Shown in pieces: positions 16,933 through 25,285 of a stretch of DNA of 64,000 nucleotides (positions are counted from its first letter, which is position 1; every line of letters starts with the position of its first letter). A model generated the notes under the pieces. The model worked only from the letters and a program-made list of their open reading frames with translations. It was not told the origin of the DNA and ran no database searches. This DNA comes from Chryseobacterium sp. JUb7 (GTDB lineage: Bacteria > Bacteroidota > Bacteroidia > Flavobacteriales > Weeksellaceae), in assembly GCF_024806495.1 (NCBI RefSeq), contig NZ_JANUFF010000009.1, forward strand, positions 124,001 through 188,000, written 5' to 3'. Both the position numbers and the translations under genes were made by a program.

Positions 16933-17916
16933 ATGAAGATTTTCAGAACTATTGCACTTTCTTTGCTTTTCATTGTAAGCTTGAATTCTTGTAAAAAAGA
17001 CTCTCAAAATCAATGGAAGGTTGAAGTCAAAAATCCTGCCGAAAAGGTTGAGGTTACAGATATTTCAAAAGAGTTTTATGATCCGAATACCTCATTGGAT
17101 CAGTTTAAAGCTAAATTTCCCTGGTTTCAGGGAACTGTTTCGGATGAAGATTTTGTAAAAAGAAGAGCGGATGCCGAAGAAATAAAAATTTATAAAGAGG
17201 CAGCATCCAAAATTAATATCCAAAAGCTTCAGAATGAGCTTCAGGACTTGTTTTCTCATATCAAATACTATTTTCCGGTGTTTAAAAGCCCCAAAGTGTA
17301 TTTATTTTCTTCAGCACTGCAAATGGTTCAGGATCCTATTTTTTATGATGCAAAAGGAAATCTTTTGTTTATCGATATAAGTGGATTTATGGGTGACGGA
17401 AACCCGAATTATAAAGGATTGGAATTGTATTTTCAAAAATCGATGAACCCTCAGAATATTGTGCCTAGGGTCTCACAGATTTTTGCTGAAAATACGGTGC
17501 CGGGATCACCTGACCACCAAAAATTTATTGATCAGGTTATTCTTAATGGTAAAATAATGATTTTACAGGATGCTTTTTTACCTGATACACCGGATTATCT
17601 GAAAATAAATTATACCCAGAAACAATATGAATGGGCGGTAAGCAATGAAGCGAATATCTGGAACTATTTTGTTGAAAGTAACCTTATTTTCGGAGATGAT
17701 CCAAGATTGGTCGGTCGTTTTATTTCGCCAGGACCTTTTTCAAAATTTTATACAGAGATAGACAATGAATCTTCTCCGCAAATCGGAATTTTTACCGGAT
17801 GGCAGATCTGTAAAGCCTATTTAAAACAAAAGCCTGAGACAAAACTGATTGATTTCCTTAAGATGGACGGAACAAAAATTTTTAACGAATCAGGATATAA
17901 ACCAAAATTAAAGTAG
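16933..17916 (+). CDS. gldB: Gliding motility lipoprotein GldB
   Basis: Lipoprotein of 327 aa required for gliding and linked to T9SS function in Flavobacterium johnsoniae. The lipobox ends at Cys20 (SLNSC). The family pattern is clear: FYDPNTSLDQFKAKFPWFQG near the start, LFSHIKYYFPVFKSPKVY, LLFIDISGFMGDGNPNYKG and the C-terminal GIFTGWQICKAYLKQKPE. Full length. gldC follows 99 bp downstream on the same strand. The organism therefore has at least part of the gliding/T9SS machinery, consistent with the T9SS cargo genes in the window. Confidence 0.92.
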   Translation: MKIFRTIALSLLFIVSLNSCKKDSQNQWKVEVKNPAEKVEVTDISKEFYDPNTSLDQFKAKFPWFQGTVSDEDFVKRRADAEEIKIYKEAASKINIQKLQNELQDLFSHIKYYFPVFKSPKVYLFSSALQMVQDPIFYDAKGNLLFIDISGFMGDGNPNYKGLELYFQKSMNPQNIVPRVSQIFAENTVPGSPDHQKFIDQVILNGKIMILQDAFLPDTPDYLKINYTQKQYEWAVSNEANIWNYFVESNLIFGDDPRLVGRFISPGPFSKFYTEIDNESSPQIGIFTGWQICKAYLKQKPETKLIDFLKMDGTKIFNESGYKPKLK

Positions 17917-18015
17917 TAGACTGTAAGCTGAAGGTTAAAAGTTTTTGAGAAAATCCTGAACATATCGCCAAAAGTGAACAGCAAAAAATAAAATTATTAG
18001 AAAATATAGAAAGTT

Positions 18016-18342
18016 ATGAGAAAGACTCAGATTACGATAGATGTAGAATTAGATGAAAACCATATTCCGGAAATAATGACCTGGAATGCACAGGATGGAG
18101 GGGTTGATAAGGAAGAGACAAAAGCGGTTATGATTTCCGTTTGGGATGAAAAAGCGATGGAAGCTTTAAGAATCGATCTTTGGACAAAAGAAATGCCGGT
18201 TGACCAAATGAAAATGTTTATGCACCAGATTTTAGTTTCTCTTGGAAATACCTATCAAAGAGCAACAGGTGAAGAAGATGTAGCATTGTGGATTGAGCAA
18301 ATGGCTGAAGAGTTCGCAATCAAGTCTGCAATAAAAATGTAA
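18016..18342 (+). CDS. gldC: Gliding motility protein GldC
   Basis: Small protein of 108 aa matching GldC: it opens RKTQITIDVELDENHIPE and has the DLWTKEMPVDQMKMFMHQ block, and the length is typical. There is no signal peptide. In F. johnsoniae GldC improves gliding and is encoded next to gldB, as here. It ends just before a palindromic intergenic element. Confidence 0.92.
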   Translation: MRKTQITIDVELDENHIPEIMTWNAQDGGVDKEETKAVMISVWDEKAMEALRIDLWTKEMPVDQMKMFMHQILVSLGNTYQRATGEEDVALWIEQMAEEFAIKSAIKM

Positions 18343-18347
18343 AAAAA

Positions 18348-18450
18348 GCTTTTGGCTTTTAGCAGCTGGCAATTGGCTTTTTGCTAAAAGTTATGAAGCA
18401 GATAATAATAAAGTTTTGGCAAGTTAGTTGTAAAGCTAAACGCCAAAAGC
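18348..18450. repeat. Intergenic inverted repeat between gldC and the PLP enzyme gene
   Basis: The arm GCTTTTGGCTTTTAGC (18348-18363) pairs with GCTAAACGCCAAAAGC (18435-18450), 15 of 16 bases complementary, with further GCTAAAAGC words between and after. It may act as a terminator-like element or belong to the dispersed repeats common in this window. Confidence 0.5.
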
Positions 18451-18472
18451 AATAAGCTAAAAGCAAAATATT

Positions 18473-19612
18473 ATGAATTTTAATACAAAAGTTATCCACG
18501 GAGGACAACATCATGAATCTGCAACAGGTTCTGTGAATGTTCCTGTATTCTTAACATCTACATTCGCACAAAAAAGCCCGGGAGTACATTCCGGTTACGA
18601 ATATTCAAGAGCGGCCAACCCTACAAGACAGGCTTTGGAAGACTCTTTGGCAAGCATTGAAAACGGAGCTAGAGGATTGGCTTTCGGTTCCGGTCTTGCG
18701 GCCATAGACTGTGTTTTAAAGTTATTAAATCCTGGTGATGAGGTAATTGCAGTTGATGATTTATACGGAGGAACTTACAGAATGTTCACCAGACTTTTTG
18801 AAAAATATCAGTTGAAATTTACATTCGTGAATTTTGATGATGCATCAAAAATCGCTGATGTTATTACTGATAAAACAAAACTAATCTGGATTGAAACGCC
18901 AACCAATCCTCTGATGAAATTGGTTGATATCAAGGCTGTTGTAGAAATTGCAAAAGGAAAAGATATCTTGGTTGCAGTTGATAATACTTTTGCAACACCT
19001 TATCTTCAGAGACCAATCGATTTGGGAGCTGATATCGTGATGCACTCAGCAACAAAATATTTGGGAGGTCACTCTGATGTTATTGCCGGAGCTTTGGTCG
19101 CAAAAGATGCTGAATTGGGAGAAAAACTTCACTTTATTCAGTTTGCGAGTGGTGGGATTTTGGGACCTCACGATTCTTATCTGGTACTGAGAGGAATTAA
19201 AACATTAGCATTAAGAGTTCAGAGACATTCTGAAAACGGAATGGCTGTGGCAAAATATCTTGAGTCTCATCCTGCTGTTGCTGAGGTAATTTATCCGGGA
19301 TTGGAATCTCACCCGCAATACGAATTGGCAAAATCTCAGATGAAAGATTTCGGAGGAATGGTTTCTTTCACTTTTAAATCCGGGAAAAAAGAAGATGCTG
19401 TTAAATTCTTAGAAAAAGTAAGAGTATTTACATTGGCAGAATCTTTAGGTGGAGTAGAGTCTCTGGCCAATCACCCTGCTTTGATGACTCATGCTTCTAT
19501 TCCTGCAGAAAAGCGTGCAGAGTTGGGAATTACTGATGACTTAGTTCGTCTGAGTGTCGGAATTGAAGATGCTGAAGATCTTATTGCAGATCTGGAAAGA
19601 GCTTTTTCTTAA
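18473..19612 (+). CDS. Cystathionine gamma-synthase/lyase (PLP enzyme)
   Basis: Trans-sulfuration enzyme of the Cys/Met metabolism PLP family, 379 aa, full length. The PLP Schiff-base lysine is Lys195 in HSATKYLGGHSD, and the phosphate-binding and substrate regions (EYSRAANPTR, FGSGLAAID, DDLYGGTYR) are intact. Whether it synthesises cystathionine (MetB) or cleaves it (gamma-lyase) cannot be decided from these motifs. It has no close operon partner; the gap downstream carries repeat-like sequence. Confidence 0.9.
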   Translation: MNFNTKVIHGGQHHESATGSVNVPVFLTSTFAQKSPGVHSGYEYSRAANPTRQALEDSLASIENGARGLAFGSGLAAIDCVLKLLNPGDEVIAVDDLYGGTYRMFTRLFEKYQLKFTFVNFDDASKIADVITDKTKLIWIETPTNPLMKLVDIKAVVEIAKGKDILVAVDNTFATPYLQRPIDLGADIVMHSATKYLGGHSDVIAGALVAKDAELGEKLHFIQFASGGILGPHDSYLVLRGIKTLALRVQRHSENGMAVAKYLESHPAVAEVIYPGLESHPQYELAKSQMKDFGGMVSFTFKSGKKEDAVKFLEKVRVFTLAESLGGVESLANHPALMTHASIPAEKRAELGITDDLVRLSVGIEDAEDLIADLERAFS

Positions 19613-19756
19613 TCTAAGATATAAGTAAATTTTTCTTTGAGGTCTTTGCTAAGTGAAACGCCTTGGCGAACTTAAAAACGTATAGTAGTCAAAAAAATCT
19701 TTGCGACCTTTGCGTTAAAAAAAATAATCCTAAAGAATTATTCAAAATAAAACATA
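19613..19756. repeat. Repeat-like intergenic sequence
   Basis: A 144-bp gap that includes CTTTGCGACCTTTGCGTTAA (19689-19717 region) and a GGTCTTTGCTAAGTGAAACG stretch. From memory, such sequence recurs in many flavobacterial genomes. No gene or hairpin terminator is visible. Confidence 0.25.
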
Positions 19757-20236
19757 ATGAGAAAGATTCAGATTTTATTGTTATTAATTTTAGGTCAATT
19801 TGTCTATTCTCAGGTTAAAAATACTGATGAATTGTATAAAACTGCGAAAAAATTAGACAGCTTAATATTCGATATCGGATTTAATAAATGTGATCTTTCT
19901 CATTATGATTCCATAATCAGTAATGATTTGGAATTTTATCATGATAAAGGCGGAATTACTTCTGGAAAAGAGGCTTTCAAAGCTTCAATCAAAAACAATA
20001 TTTGCGGAGGACCCAACAAAGTCAGACGCGAACTGGTGCCCAACAGCATGAAAGTCTATCCTTTGTACAATAATAATGTTCTCTACGCTTTTATTCAGGA
20101 AGGTGAACATGATTTTGCTGAACTTTATCAGGGAAAATGGAATAAAGGAAGCCGCGCAAAATTTACCATTCTTTGGATTTTAGATGGTAAAGACTGGAAA
20201 ATGAAGCGGGTTCTAAGCTATGATCACCATTTATAG
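19757..20236 (+). CDS. Exported NTF2/DUF4440-like protein
   Basis: Protein of 159 aa with signal peptide MRKIQILLLLILGQFVYSQ. The mature part has the DUF4440/SnoaL-like pattern: an N-terminal helix, ISNDLEFYHDKGGITSGKEAFKAS, and a C-terminal strand pair KWNKGSRAKFTILWILDGKDWKMKRVLSYDHH (family block). NTF2-like folds bind small ligands, and many of these proteins have no known reaction. It is followed 6 bp later by a GNAT gene, probably in one transcript. Confidence 0.75.
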   Translation: MRKIQILLLLILGQFVYSQVKNTDELYKTAKKLDSLIFDIGFNKCDLSHYDSIISNDLEFYHDKGGITSGKEAFKASIKNNICGGPNKVRRELVPNSMKVYPLYNNNVLYAFIQEGEHDFAELYQGKWNKGSRAKFTILWILDGKDWKMKRVLSYDHHL

Positions 20237-20242
20237 TTAATT

Positions 20243-20689
20243 ATGAAAAATACAAGACAAGCTACCATTCAGGATGTACCTCAATTGGCTGAATTATTCG
20301 ACCAGTACAGAGTTTTTTATCATAAAGAATCAGACATTCCTGCAGCCACAAAATTTTTAACAGAAAGAATTGAAAATAAGGATTCAGAAATTTTTGTAGC
20401 TGAAAATGGAAGAGAAATGGTTGGTTTTGTTCAACTGTATCCATTGTTTTCATCAACAAGAATGAAACGTTATTGGCTGCTGAATGATCTTTACGTTAGT
20501 GAAAACCACCGTGGTAAAGGTTTTTCAAAGGAACTGATTGAAGAAGCGAAAGAATTGGCGAAATCTACAGATGCTTGCGGAGTTCTCCTTGAAACAGGAA
20601 AATCCAACGATATCGGAAACAAATTATACCCGGCTTGCGGTTTTGAAATTTATGACGAAGTAAATTTCTACGAATGGACAAATAAATAA
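20243..20689 (+). CDS. GNAT family N-acetyltransferase
   Basis: Acetyltransferase of 148 aa. The acetyl-CoA site is seen as LNDLYVSENHRGKGFSKELI (R-G-K-G turn), with the C-terminal block GVLLETGKSNDIGNKLYPACGFE. The acceptor is unknown. It begins 6 bp after the NTF2-like gene, which suggests cotranscription. Confidence 0.87.
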   Translation: MKNTRQATIQDVPQLAELFDQYRVFYHKESDIPAATKFLTERIENKDSEIFVAENGREMVGFVQLYPLFSSTRMKRYWLLNDLYVSENHRGKGFSKELIEEAKELAKSTDACGVLLETGKSNDIGNKLYPACGFEIYDEVNFYEWTNK

Positions 20690-20777
20690 AATAATGTAAC
20701 AATGTATTAATCTATCAGTTTACCAGTGCTTTAAAATGGTTAAATTACTAGATTGTTATATTGGTAAATTAAAGATT

Positions 20778-21281
20778 ATGACTGATTTTCAAAAATACGT
20801 TCAAAGATATTTAGATAATATTCCTTCCGAAGATTGGTTGGAAGAATTAAAGATTTCAGGAGAAAAAACTGCAGATCTTTATTCAAAACTTTCAGAAGAG
20901 CAGTCCCATCTTGCCTATGATGAAGGAAAATGGACTCTGAAAGAACTGCTTTTACATTTATCTGATACTGAAAGAGTTTTTCAATACCGAATTTTAGCTT
21001 TTGCAAGAGGCGATCAGAATGAACTGCCTGGCTTTGATGAAGAATTGTATGCTAAAAATTCTTTTGCCAATGCAAGAAGCTTACAATCTTTGTTAGAAGA
21101 GTATAAATTGATCAGAAAGTCTTCACAAATTTTACTGGAAACATTTAATACGGCTGCTTTAAGTAATATCGGAACAGCTAATGGAAATCAAATTTCTGTA
21201 GAAACCATCGGTAAATTAATTGTTGGGCATAATATCCATCATTTGAATATTATTGAGGAAAGATATTTGCCGAATTTGTAA
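20778..21281 (+). CDS. DinB family protein
   Basis: Four-helix-bundle protein of the DinB/YfiT type, about 167 aa. The metal-binding His triad pattern is visible: His near LKELLLHLSDTERVF and the final HNIHHLNIIEERYLP block. Members act as metal-dependent enzymes, some as thiol transferases; no specific reaction can be given. The ATG at 20778 gives the normal MTDFQKYVQRY opening; the frame is open upstream to 20736 through repeat-like sequence. The GIY-YIG element lies directly downstream. Confidence 0.82.
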   Translation: MTDFQKYVQRYLDNIPSEDWLEELKISGEKTADLYSKLSEEQSHLAYDEGKWTLKELLLHLSDTERVFQYRILAFARGDQNELPGFDEELYAKNSFANARSLQSLLEEYKLIRKSSQILLETFNTAALSNIGTANGNQISVETIGKLIVGHNIHHLNIIEERYLPNL

Positions 21282-21297
21282 AGTTTTTTAATTTTAT

Positions 21298-21330
21298 TGT
21301 CATTGCGAGGAGCGAAGCGACGAAGCAATC
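21298..21330 (+). repeat. Left arm of 33-bp inverted repeat
   Basis: Starts TGTCATTGCGAGGAGCG and ends CGACGAAGCAATC. It is identical to the reverse complement of 21671-21703. On translation this sequence gives peptides with the word CEERSDEAI, which I recall from hypothetical proteins in many genomes. Confidence 0.9.
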
Positions 21331-21361
21331 TTTAGAATTATTATCCTTAAAATTTACACAA

Positions 21362-21670
21362 ATGAAGCCCGGTTTTGTATACATCATGACCAATAAGAAT
21401 AATACTGTTCTTTATACTGGCGTAACATCAAATTTGCCTAAAAGGATTCAGGAGCATAAAGACAAATTTTATGAATTGAGTTTTACTTCAAAATATAACC
21501 TCAATAAATTAGTTTATTGGGAAGCATTTCAGGAAATAGGTGATGCGATTTTTAGAGAAAAACAAATTAAAGCAGGTTCCAGACAGAAAAAATTAAATTT
21601 AATAAATTCACTTAATCAAGAATGGAGAGATTTAGAAGAAGACATTAAGGATATTATGCTTCCTTTTTGA
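21362..21670 (+). CDS. Single-domain GIY-YIG nuclease
   Basis: Small nuclease-fold protein of 102 aa. The GIY-YIG motif is present as GFVYIMTNKNNTVLYTGVTS (FVYIM and LYTGVT strands), followed by Arg in LPKRIQEHK and the catalytic Glu region FREKQIKAGSRQKKLNLI. Length and order match the YhbQ/UPF0213-like subgroup of single-domain GIY-YIG proteins. It encodes nothing besides the nuclease domain. The stop codon abuts the right arm of a 33-bp inverted repeat and the start lies 31 bp after the left arm. This gives the look of an enzyme that recognises the repeat around its own gene. Confidence 0.88.
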   Translation: MKPGFVYIMTNKNNTVLYTGVTSNLPKRIQEHKDKFYELSFTSKYNLNKLVYWEAFQEIGDAIFREKQIKAGSRQKKLNLINSLNQEWRDLEEDIKDIMLPF

Positions 21671-21703
21671 GATTGCTTCGTCGCTTCGCTCCTCGCAATG
21701 ACA
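21671..21703 (-). repeat. Right arm of 33-bp inverted repeat
   Basis: Perfect reverse complement of 21298-21330. It follows the GIY-YIG stop codon directly and leaves only 7 bp to the ATG of the Sua5-like gene, so it forms part of that gene's leader. Confidence 0.9.
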
Positions 21704-21710
21704 GAAAACA

Positions 21711-22259
21711 ATGGAAAATATCATCAAGATACTGAAATCCGGCGGAACAATTTTGTATCCTACAGACACAATCTGGGGGATCGGTTGTGACGCTACGAAT
21801 ATAGAAGCCGTCAATAAAATTTTTGACATCAAGAAACGGGAAAAAAACAAATCTATGATTATTTTGGTGGAGTCTGAAAAAAGACTTCAGGATTTGGTGG
21901 ATGTTCCGGAAATGGCTTGGGAAATTATTGATTTAAGTGAGAAACCGGTTACGATCGTTTATGAAAATCCTAAAGGGTTGCCAAAAGAATTGTTGGCTGA
22001 AGATGGAAGCATTGGTATTCGTTTGGTGAAAAATGATTTCTGCAAAAAATTAATTACAAAACTCAATAAGCCGTTAGTCTCTACTTCTGCAAATTTCAGT
22101 GGGGATAAAAGTCCGTTAAAATTTTCTGATATTTCATCTGAAATTATTGAGCTTGTTGATTATGCGGTGGAAGAAGACCGTGAAAAAGTTTCAAAATATT
22201 CAGGATCTTCAGTGATAAAAATATGGAGTGATAACAGAATAAAAGTTCTTCGCGAATAA
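21711..22259 (+). CDS. L-threonylcarbamoyladenylate synthase (YrdC/Sua5 family)
   Basis: Makes threonylcarbamoyl-AMP for the tRNA t6A modification. The protein is 182 aa, consisting of the YrdC domain only (TsaC-like length). Motifs: SGGTILYPTDTIWGIGCDA (nucleotide and substrate site), KKREKNKSMIILV, and STSANFSG near residue 125. It is probably cotranscribed with, or read through from, the GIY-YIG unit, since no room remains for a separate promoter in the 7-bp gap after the repeat arm. The CCA-adding enzyme, another tRNA gene, follows. Confidence 0.9.
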   Translation: MENIIKILKSGGTILYPTDTIWGIGCDATNIEAVNKIFDIKKREKNKSMIILVESEKRLQDLVDVPEMAWEIIDLSEKPVTIVYENPKGLPKELLAEDGSIGIRLVKNDFCKKLITKLNKPLVSTSANFSGDKSPLKFSDISSEIIELVDYAVEEDREKVSKYSGSSVIKIWSDNRIKVLRE

Positions 22260-22275
22260 AAGAAAAGATTTTAAT

Positions 22276-22283
22276 TATCTTTG
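22276..22283 (+). promoter_or_regulatory. -7 promoter box upstream of the CCA-adding enzyme
   Basis: TATCTTTG matches TAnnTTTG, about 150 nt before the ATG at 22431. The leader between holds an imperfect inverted repeat (AACCATTAAGAA and TTCTTAGTGGTT) and AT-rich repeat words such as TCTAATATCTAACATCTAAT. Confidence 0.4.
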
Positions 22284-22430
22284 CAAAATCATTTAACCAT
22301 TAAGAAGTCGGAAATTTAGTTTTTATACCTAAAATCTGATTTCTTAGTGGTTTTAAATTAGATATTGGTTAACAGTTAAAACAGTTGTAAGTCTAATATC
22401 TAACATCTAATATTTAACATCTATTAAAAA

Positions 22431-23852
22431 ATGTTCATCAATTTAAATCAAAATAAAAATCTAAAACTTTTCAAACTTATCTCTGAAGTCGCAGACAAAA
22501 ATAATCAGTCTGTTTATATTGTTGGAGGCTTTGTCCGGGATTTATTAATGAAAAGAAAAGCTTCTACAGATATTGATTTTGTGACTGAACAAAGTGGAAT
22601 TGAGCTGGCTCAGAATGTAGGAAAAGAAATTGATCCTAAGATGAAAGTTTCAGTGTTCAAGACTTATGGAACAGCAATGATTAAATATAAGGATCTTGAG
22701 CTTGAATTTGTAGGAGCAAGAAAGGAAAGCTATACTGAAGACAGCCGAAAACCTGAGGTAGAGGGCGGAACTATCGAAGATGATCAGAAAAGGAGAGATT
22801 TTACAATTAATGCAATGGCGATCTCTTTAAATAAAGATAATTTCGGTGAATTAATTGATCCGTTCAATGGAATTGATGATTTGGAAAAAGGTATTTTAAG
22901 AACACCTTTGGAGCCTGCTCAGACCTATTCTGATGATCCTTTGAGAATGATGAGAGCGGTTCGTTTCGCATCTACGTTAAATTTTACTGTAGAAGAAAAC
23001 TCACTGGAAGCCATAAAACAGGAAGCGGAGAGAATCAAAATTGTTTCTATGGAAAGGATTGTGGTGGAATTTAATAAAATCATGCTGTCTGCAAAGCCTT
23101 CTATCGGTTTGAGATTAATGGAACAGACAGGTTTAATGAAATTGATTATCCCTGAATTGATCGATCTTAAAGGGGTAGAAGAAGTAGAAGGACAAACGCA
23201 TAAAGATAATTTCTATCATACACTGGAAGTGGTAGATAATATTTCTGAGAATACAGATAACCTTTGGCTTCGCTGGTCTGCATTGCTTCACGATATTGGA
23301 AAAGCGCCTACCAAAAAATTTGTTGAAGGAACAGGTTGGACTTTCCATGGGCATGAGTTTTTAGGCTCGAAAATGGTAAAAATATTGTTTCAGAGATTGA
23401 AATTACCTTTGGGCCCGGATATGAAATATGTCCAGAAAATGGTGAAACTTTCATCCCGGCCTATTGCTTTAATTACAGATGATGCCTCTGATGCGGCTTT
23501 GAGAAGATTATTGTTTGATGCCGGAGAAAATCTTGAAGATTTATTTACGCTTTGTAAAGCTGATATTACGACTAAAAATTCTAAGAAACAGGAAAAGTTT
23601 AAGAAGAATTTTGAATATGTTGCGGTAAAAATAAAAGAGGTCGAAGAAAAGGATCAGGTAAGAAATTTTCAGCCGCCAATTTCCGGAGAAGAAATTATGG
23701 AAATGTTTAATTTGAAACCGGGGCGTGAAATTGGTATTTTAAAAGAAAAAGTGAAAGAAGCTATTCTTGAGGGTGAGATTGGAAATGATAGTGAGGAGGC
23801 GCGTAATTTTGTCATTGCTGAAGCTGAGAAACTGGGATTAACACTTGCCTAA
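22431..23852 (+). CDS. cca: CCA tRNA nucleotidyltransferase / poly(A) polymerase family, with HD domain
   Basis: Adds or repairs the 3' CCA of tRNA. The protein is 473 aa. The N-terminal nucleotidyltransferase has GGFVRDLL (32-39) and the catalytic DID (47-49), then RRDFTINAMAI and the DDPLRMMRAVRFAS block. A central HD domain follows (NLWLRWSALLHDIGKAP; HGHEFLGSKM), and a C-terminal helical part ends in the LKPGREIGILKEKVKEAI region. The domain order fits the class II CCA-adding/PAP family. A small membrane protein gene starts 1 bp after its stop. Confidence 0.9.
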   Translation: MFINLNQNKNLKLFKLISEVADKNNQSVYIVGGFVRDLLMKRKASTDIDFVTEQSGIELAQNVGKEIDPKMKVSVFKTYGTAMIKYKDLELEFVGARKESYTEDSRKPEVEGGTIEDDQKRRDFTINAMAISLNKDNFGELIDPFNGIDDLEKGILRTPLEPAQTYSDDPLRMMRAVRFASTLNFTVEENSLEAIKQEAERIKIVSMERIVVEFNKIMLSAKPSIGLRLMEQTGLMKLIIPELIDLKGVEEVEGQTHKDNFYHTLEVVDNISENTDNLWLRWSALLHDIGKAPTKKFVEGTGWTFHGHEFLGSKMVKILFQRLKLPLGPDMKYVQKMVKLSSRPIALITDDASDAALRRLLFDAGENLEDLFTLCKADITTKNSKKQEKFKKNFEYVAVKIKEVEEKDQVRNFQPPISGEEIMEMFNLKPGREIGILKEKVKEAILEGEIGNDSEEARNFVIAEAEKLGLTLA

Positions 23853-23853
23853 A

Positions 23854-24180
23854 ATGATTTTTGGATTATTTGACTATATCATTTTGACGATTGTTTTCAT
23901 TTTTAATATTGGAATTTGGAAATATAAAATAATTAAGAAACGTAATTGGATATTGTATCTGATTGCGTTTTTACTTTTTGGACTGGTTATCCCGTTTTTT
24001 GCTGTGTATTTTGAAGTTCAAAAGGTGATAAAAGGCCAGCCATTTGTTGATAATTTTACTCTTTTATATACTTATTTCAGATTTCCGATTTGGTGGATCA
24101 TTGGGGTTTCAGAATTTATATTTTTAAAAATTTTGATAAAGAAAATAAAATCGGGCGGTTTCGAAGAAACCGCCCGATAA
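23854..24180 (+). CDS. Small hypothetical membrane protein
   Basis: Protein of about 108 aa with two or three transmembrane segments (residues about 4-20, 29-47 and 70-92). I do not recognise the family. The ATG at 23854 follows the cca stop directly, so the two are coupled. Its last nine codons (GGFEETAR) are encoded by a strong terminator hairpin, so the 3' end may be an extension of the reading frame into the terminator. Confidence 0.55.
   Translation: MIFGLFDYIILTIVFIFNIGIWKYKIIKKRNWILYLIAFLLFGLVIPFFAVYFEVQKVIKGQPFVDNFTLLYTYFRFPIWWIIGVSEFIFLKILIKKIKSGGFEETAR
24151..24177 (-). terminator. Terminator of the B12 operon, also overlapping the cca operon end
   Basis: Twelve-bp perfect GC-rich stem TCGGGCGGTTTC / GAAACCGCCCGA with loop GAA. 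The A-rich left flank gives a T-run on the minus strand, so it fits the btuB-btuG operon. On the plus strand the hairpin lies within the end of the small membrane protein gene. Confidence 0.75.
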
Positions 24181-24236
24181 AAAACACAAATGATGAAAAA
24201 AAATAAAAAATATTTTAATACCGAAGTATTGTATTT

Positions 24237-25274
24237 TTAGTTGATATAGAATCCGTTAGCCCCTTTTCCAGCTGTAAATGTGGTAAGAAGAGATCCGGTT
24301 AAAGAATAGATGCTGATTTTACTGTCCTGAGTAAATCCGTTAGCATCAGAAGTGAAAATTCTTCCGTTGATCACGTTGAAGCCATATAAGGCAGAATAAG
24401 CATCTACACTGTCAGGTACTGTAAACAATGGAGTCGTAGGAGCTGTTGTAGCGTTCATGCTCATTGTATATACATTTTTCCCTGCAGTAAAATAATATTT
24501 ATCGCCATAGATTTCAAGGTTTGTTGCATTGGCAATTCCTGTTAAAGTCTTTGTATTGACGATATTTCCTGAGCTTGAAATTTGATAGATATAAGAATCT
24601 GCTGTTCCCTGTGCAATTACATAAACGCTATTATTGACAGCAATTGTTTTCGTAATATCTCCATTAGGAACAGTAATTGTAGACTGTAATTCGTTGGTAG
24701 TCGTGTTAATCTGACTGATCGTATTTCCATAACCGAATGCTGCATTCTGTACAAAAATATTTCCTCCTGCTTGTACAATTCTTTCAGCGTTACCAATAAA
24801 AGAGATTTTCTTTACAAAAGAGTTATTGGCAGCATTATAAATACTCACATATTTCTCTCCTCCGAATTTGTCATTAGTTACATATAGATAATTATTAGCA
24901 AAAGCAGCATAGCGAGGGTTGTCAATTTGTTCCGTAATCTCACCATATTTTTTAAAAGTGTAACGGTCTACAACCTGAATTTTATTTGAACCGTTCATAA
25001 CAAGATAAGCAGCTCCTCCATTGAAAGTTAAACTCTGTAAAACACTTCCAAGGTTGGTGTTATTATTAAGAGAATAAATGTTATCCTGCTTAGCACTGAA
25101 ATCTCCTGCAATGAAAGTTACGTCTGCATTTGGAGTGGGAAAAGCACCTTCATTGGAAATCAAATATCCATTACCATAAAATAATTCTTGTGTAAACTCA
25201 CTTTCGCTGTTACAAGAGATGTTGAAAAGCAATGCGAATGCTGCTACAAGAGTTAAAAGTCTAGTTAATTTCAT
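24237..25274 (-). CDS. BtuG-like surface lipoprotein (beta propeller)
   Basis: Lipoprotein of 345 aa: the signal ends at the lipobox FNISC (Cys about 21). The mature protein is built from about seven beta-propeller blades of 40-45 aa (for example YLISNEGAFPTPNADVTFI, YAAFANNYLYVTN), as in DUF5074/YncE-like proteins. Twelve bp upstream ends a BtuB-type receptor gene controlled by a cobalamin riboswitch. In Bacteroides, BtuG is a surface propeller that captures vitamin B12 and hands it to BtuB, so this is inferred to be the flavobacterial counterpart. Direct B12 contacts cannot be seen from sequence. Confidence 0.8.
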   Translation of the reverse strand: MKLTRLLTLVAAFALLFNISCNSESEFTQELFYGNGYLISNEGAFPTPNADVTFIAGDFSAKQDNIYSLNNNTNLGSVLQSLTFNGGAAYLVMNGSNKIQVVDRYTFKKYGEITEQIDNPRYAAFANNYLYVTNDKFGGEKYVSIYNAANNSFVKKISFIGNAERIVQAGGNIFVQNAAFGYGNTISQINTTTNELQSTITVPNGDITKTIAVNNSVYVIAQGTADSYIYQISSSGNIVNTKTLTGIANATNLEIYGDKYYFTAGKNVYTMSMNATTAPTTPLFTVPDSVDAYSALYGFNVINGRIFTSDANGFTQDSKISIYSLTGSLLTTFTAGKGANGFYIN

Positions 25275-25285
25275 ATCATTTAAAT

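Larger units (their letters stand above)
21298..21703 (+). mobile_element. Candidate GIY-YIG element bounded by 33-bp inverted repeats
   Basis: A 406-bp unit: left arm 21298-21330, a GIY-YIG nuclease gene (21362-21670), and right arm 21671-21703. The arms are perfect inverted copies of one 33-bp sequence (core GCGAGGAGCGAAGCGACGAA). Each arm also has its own ATTGC/GCAAT ends. The right arm starts at the base after the gene's stop codon and ends 7 bp before the next gene's ATG, so the unit sits tightly between dinB-like and Sua5-like genes. I see no transposase and no obvious target duplication. The layout suggests a nuclease-linked repeat element; movement is inferred, not shown. Confidence 0.5.

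Noticed and set aside
21632..21850. Minus-strand frame with CEERSDEAI
   Set aside because: It is the translation of the right 33-bp repeat arm and the antisense of the Sua5-like gene start; no start signal and no homology beyond the repeat.
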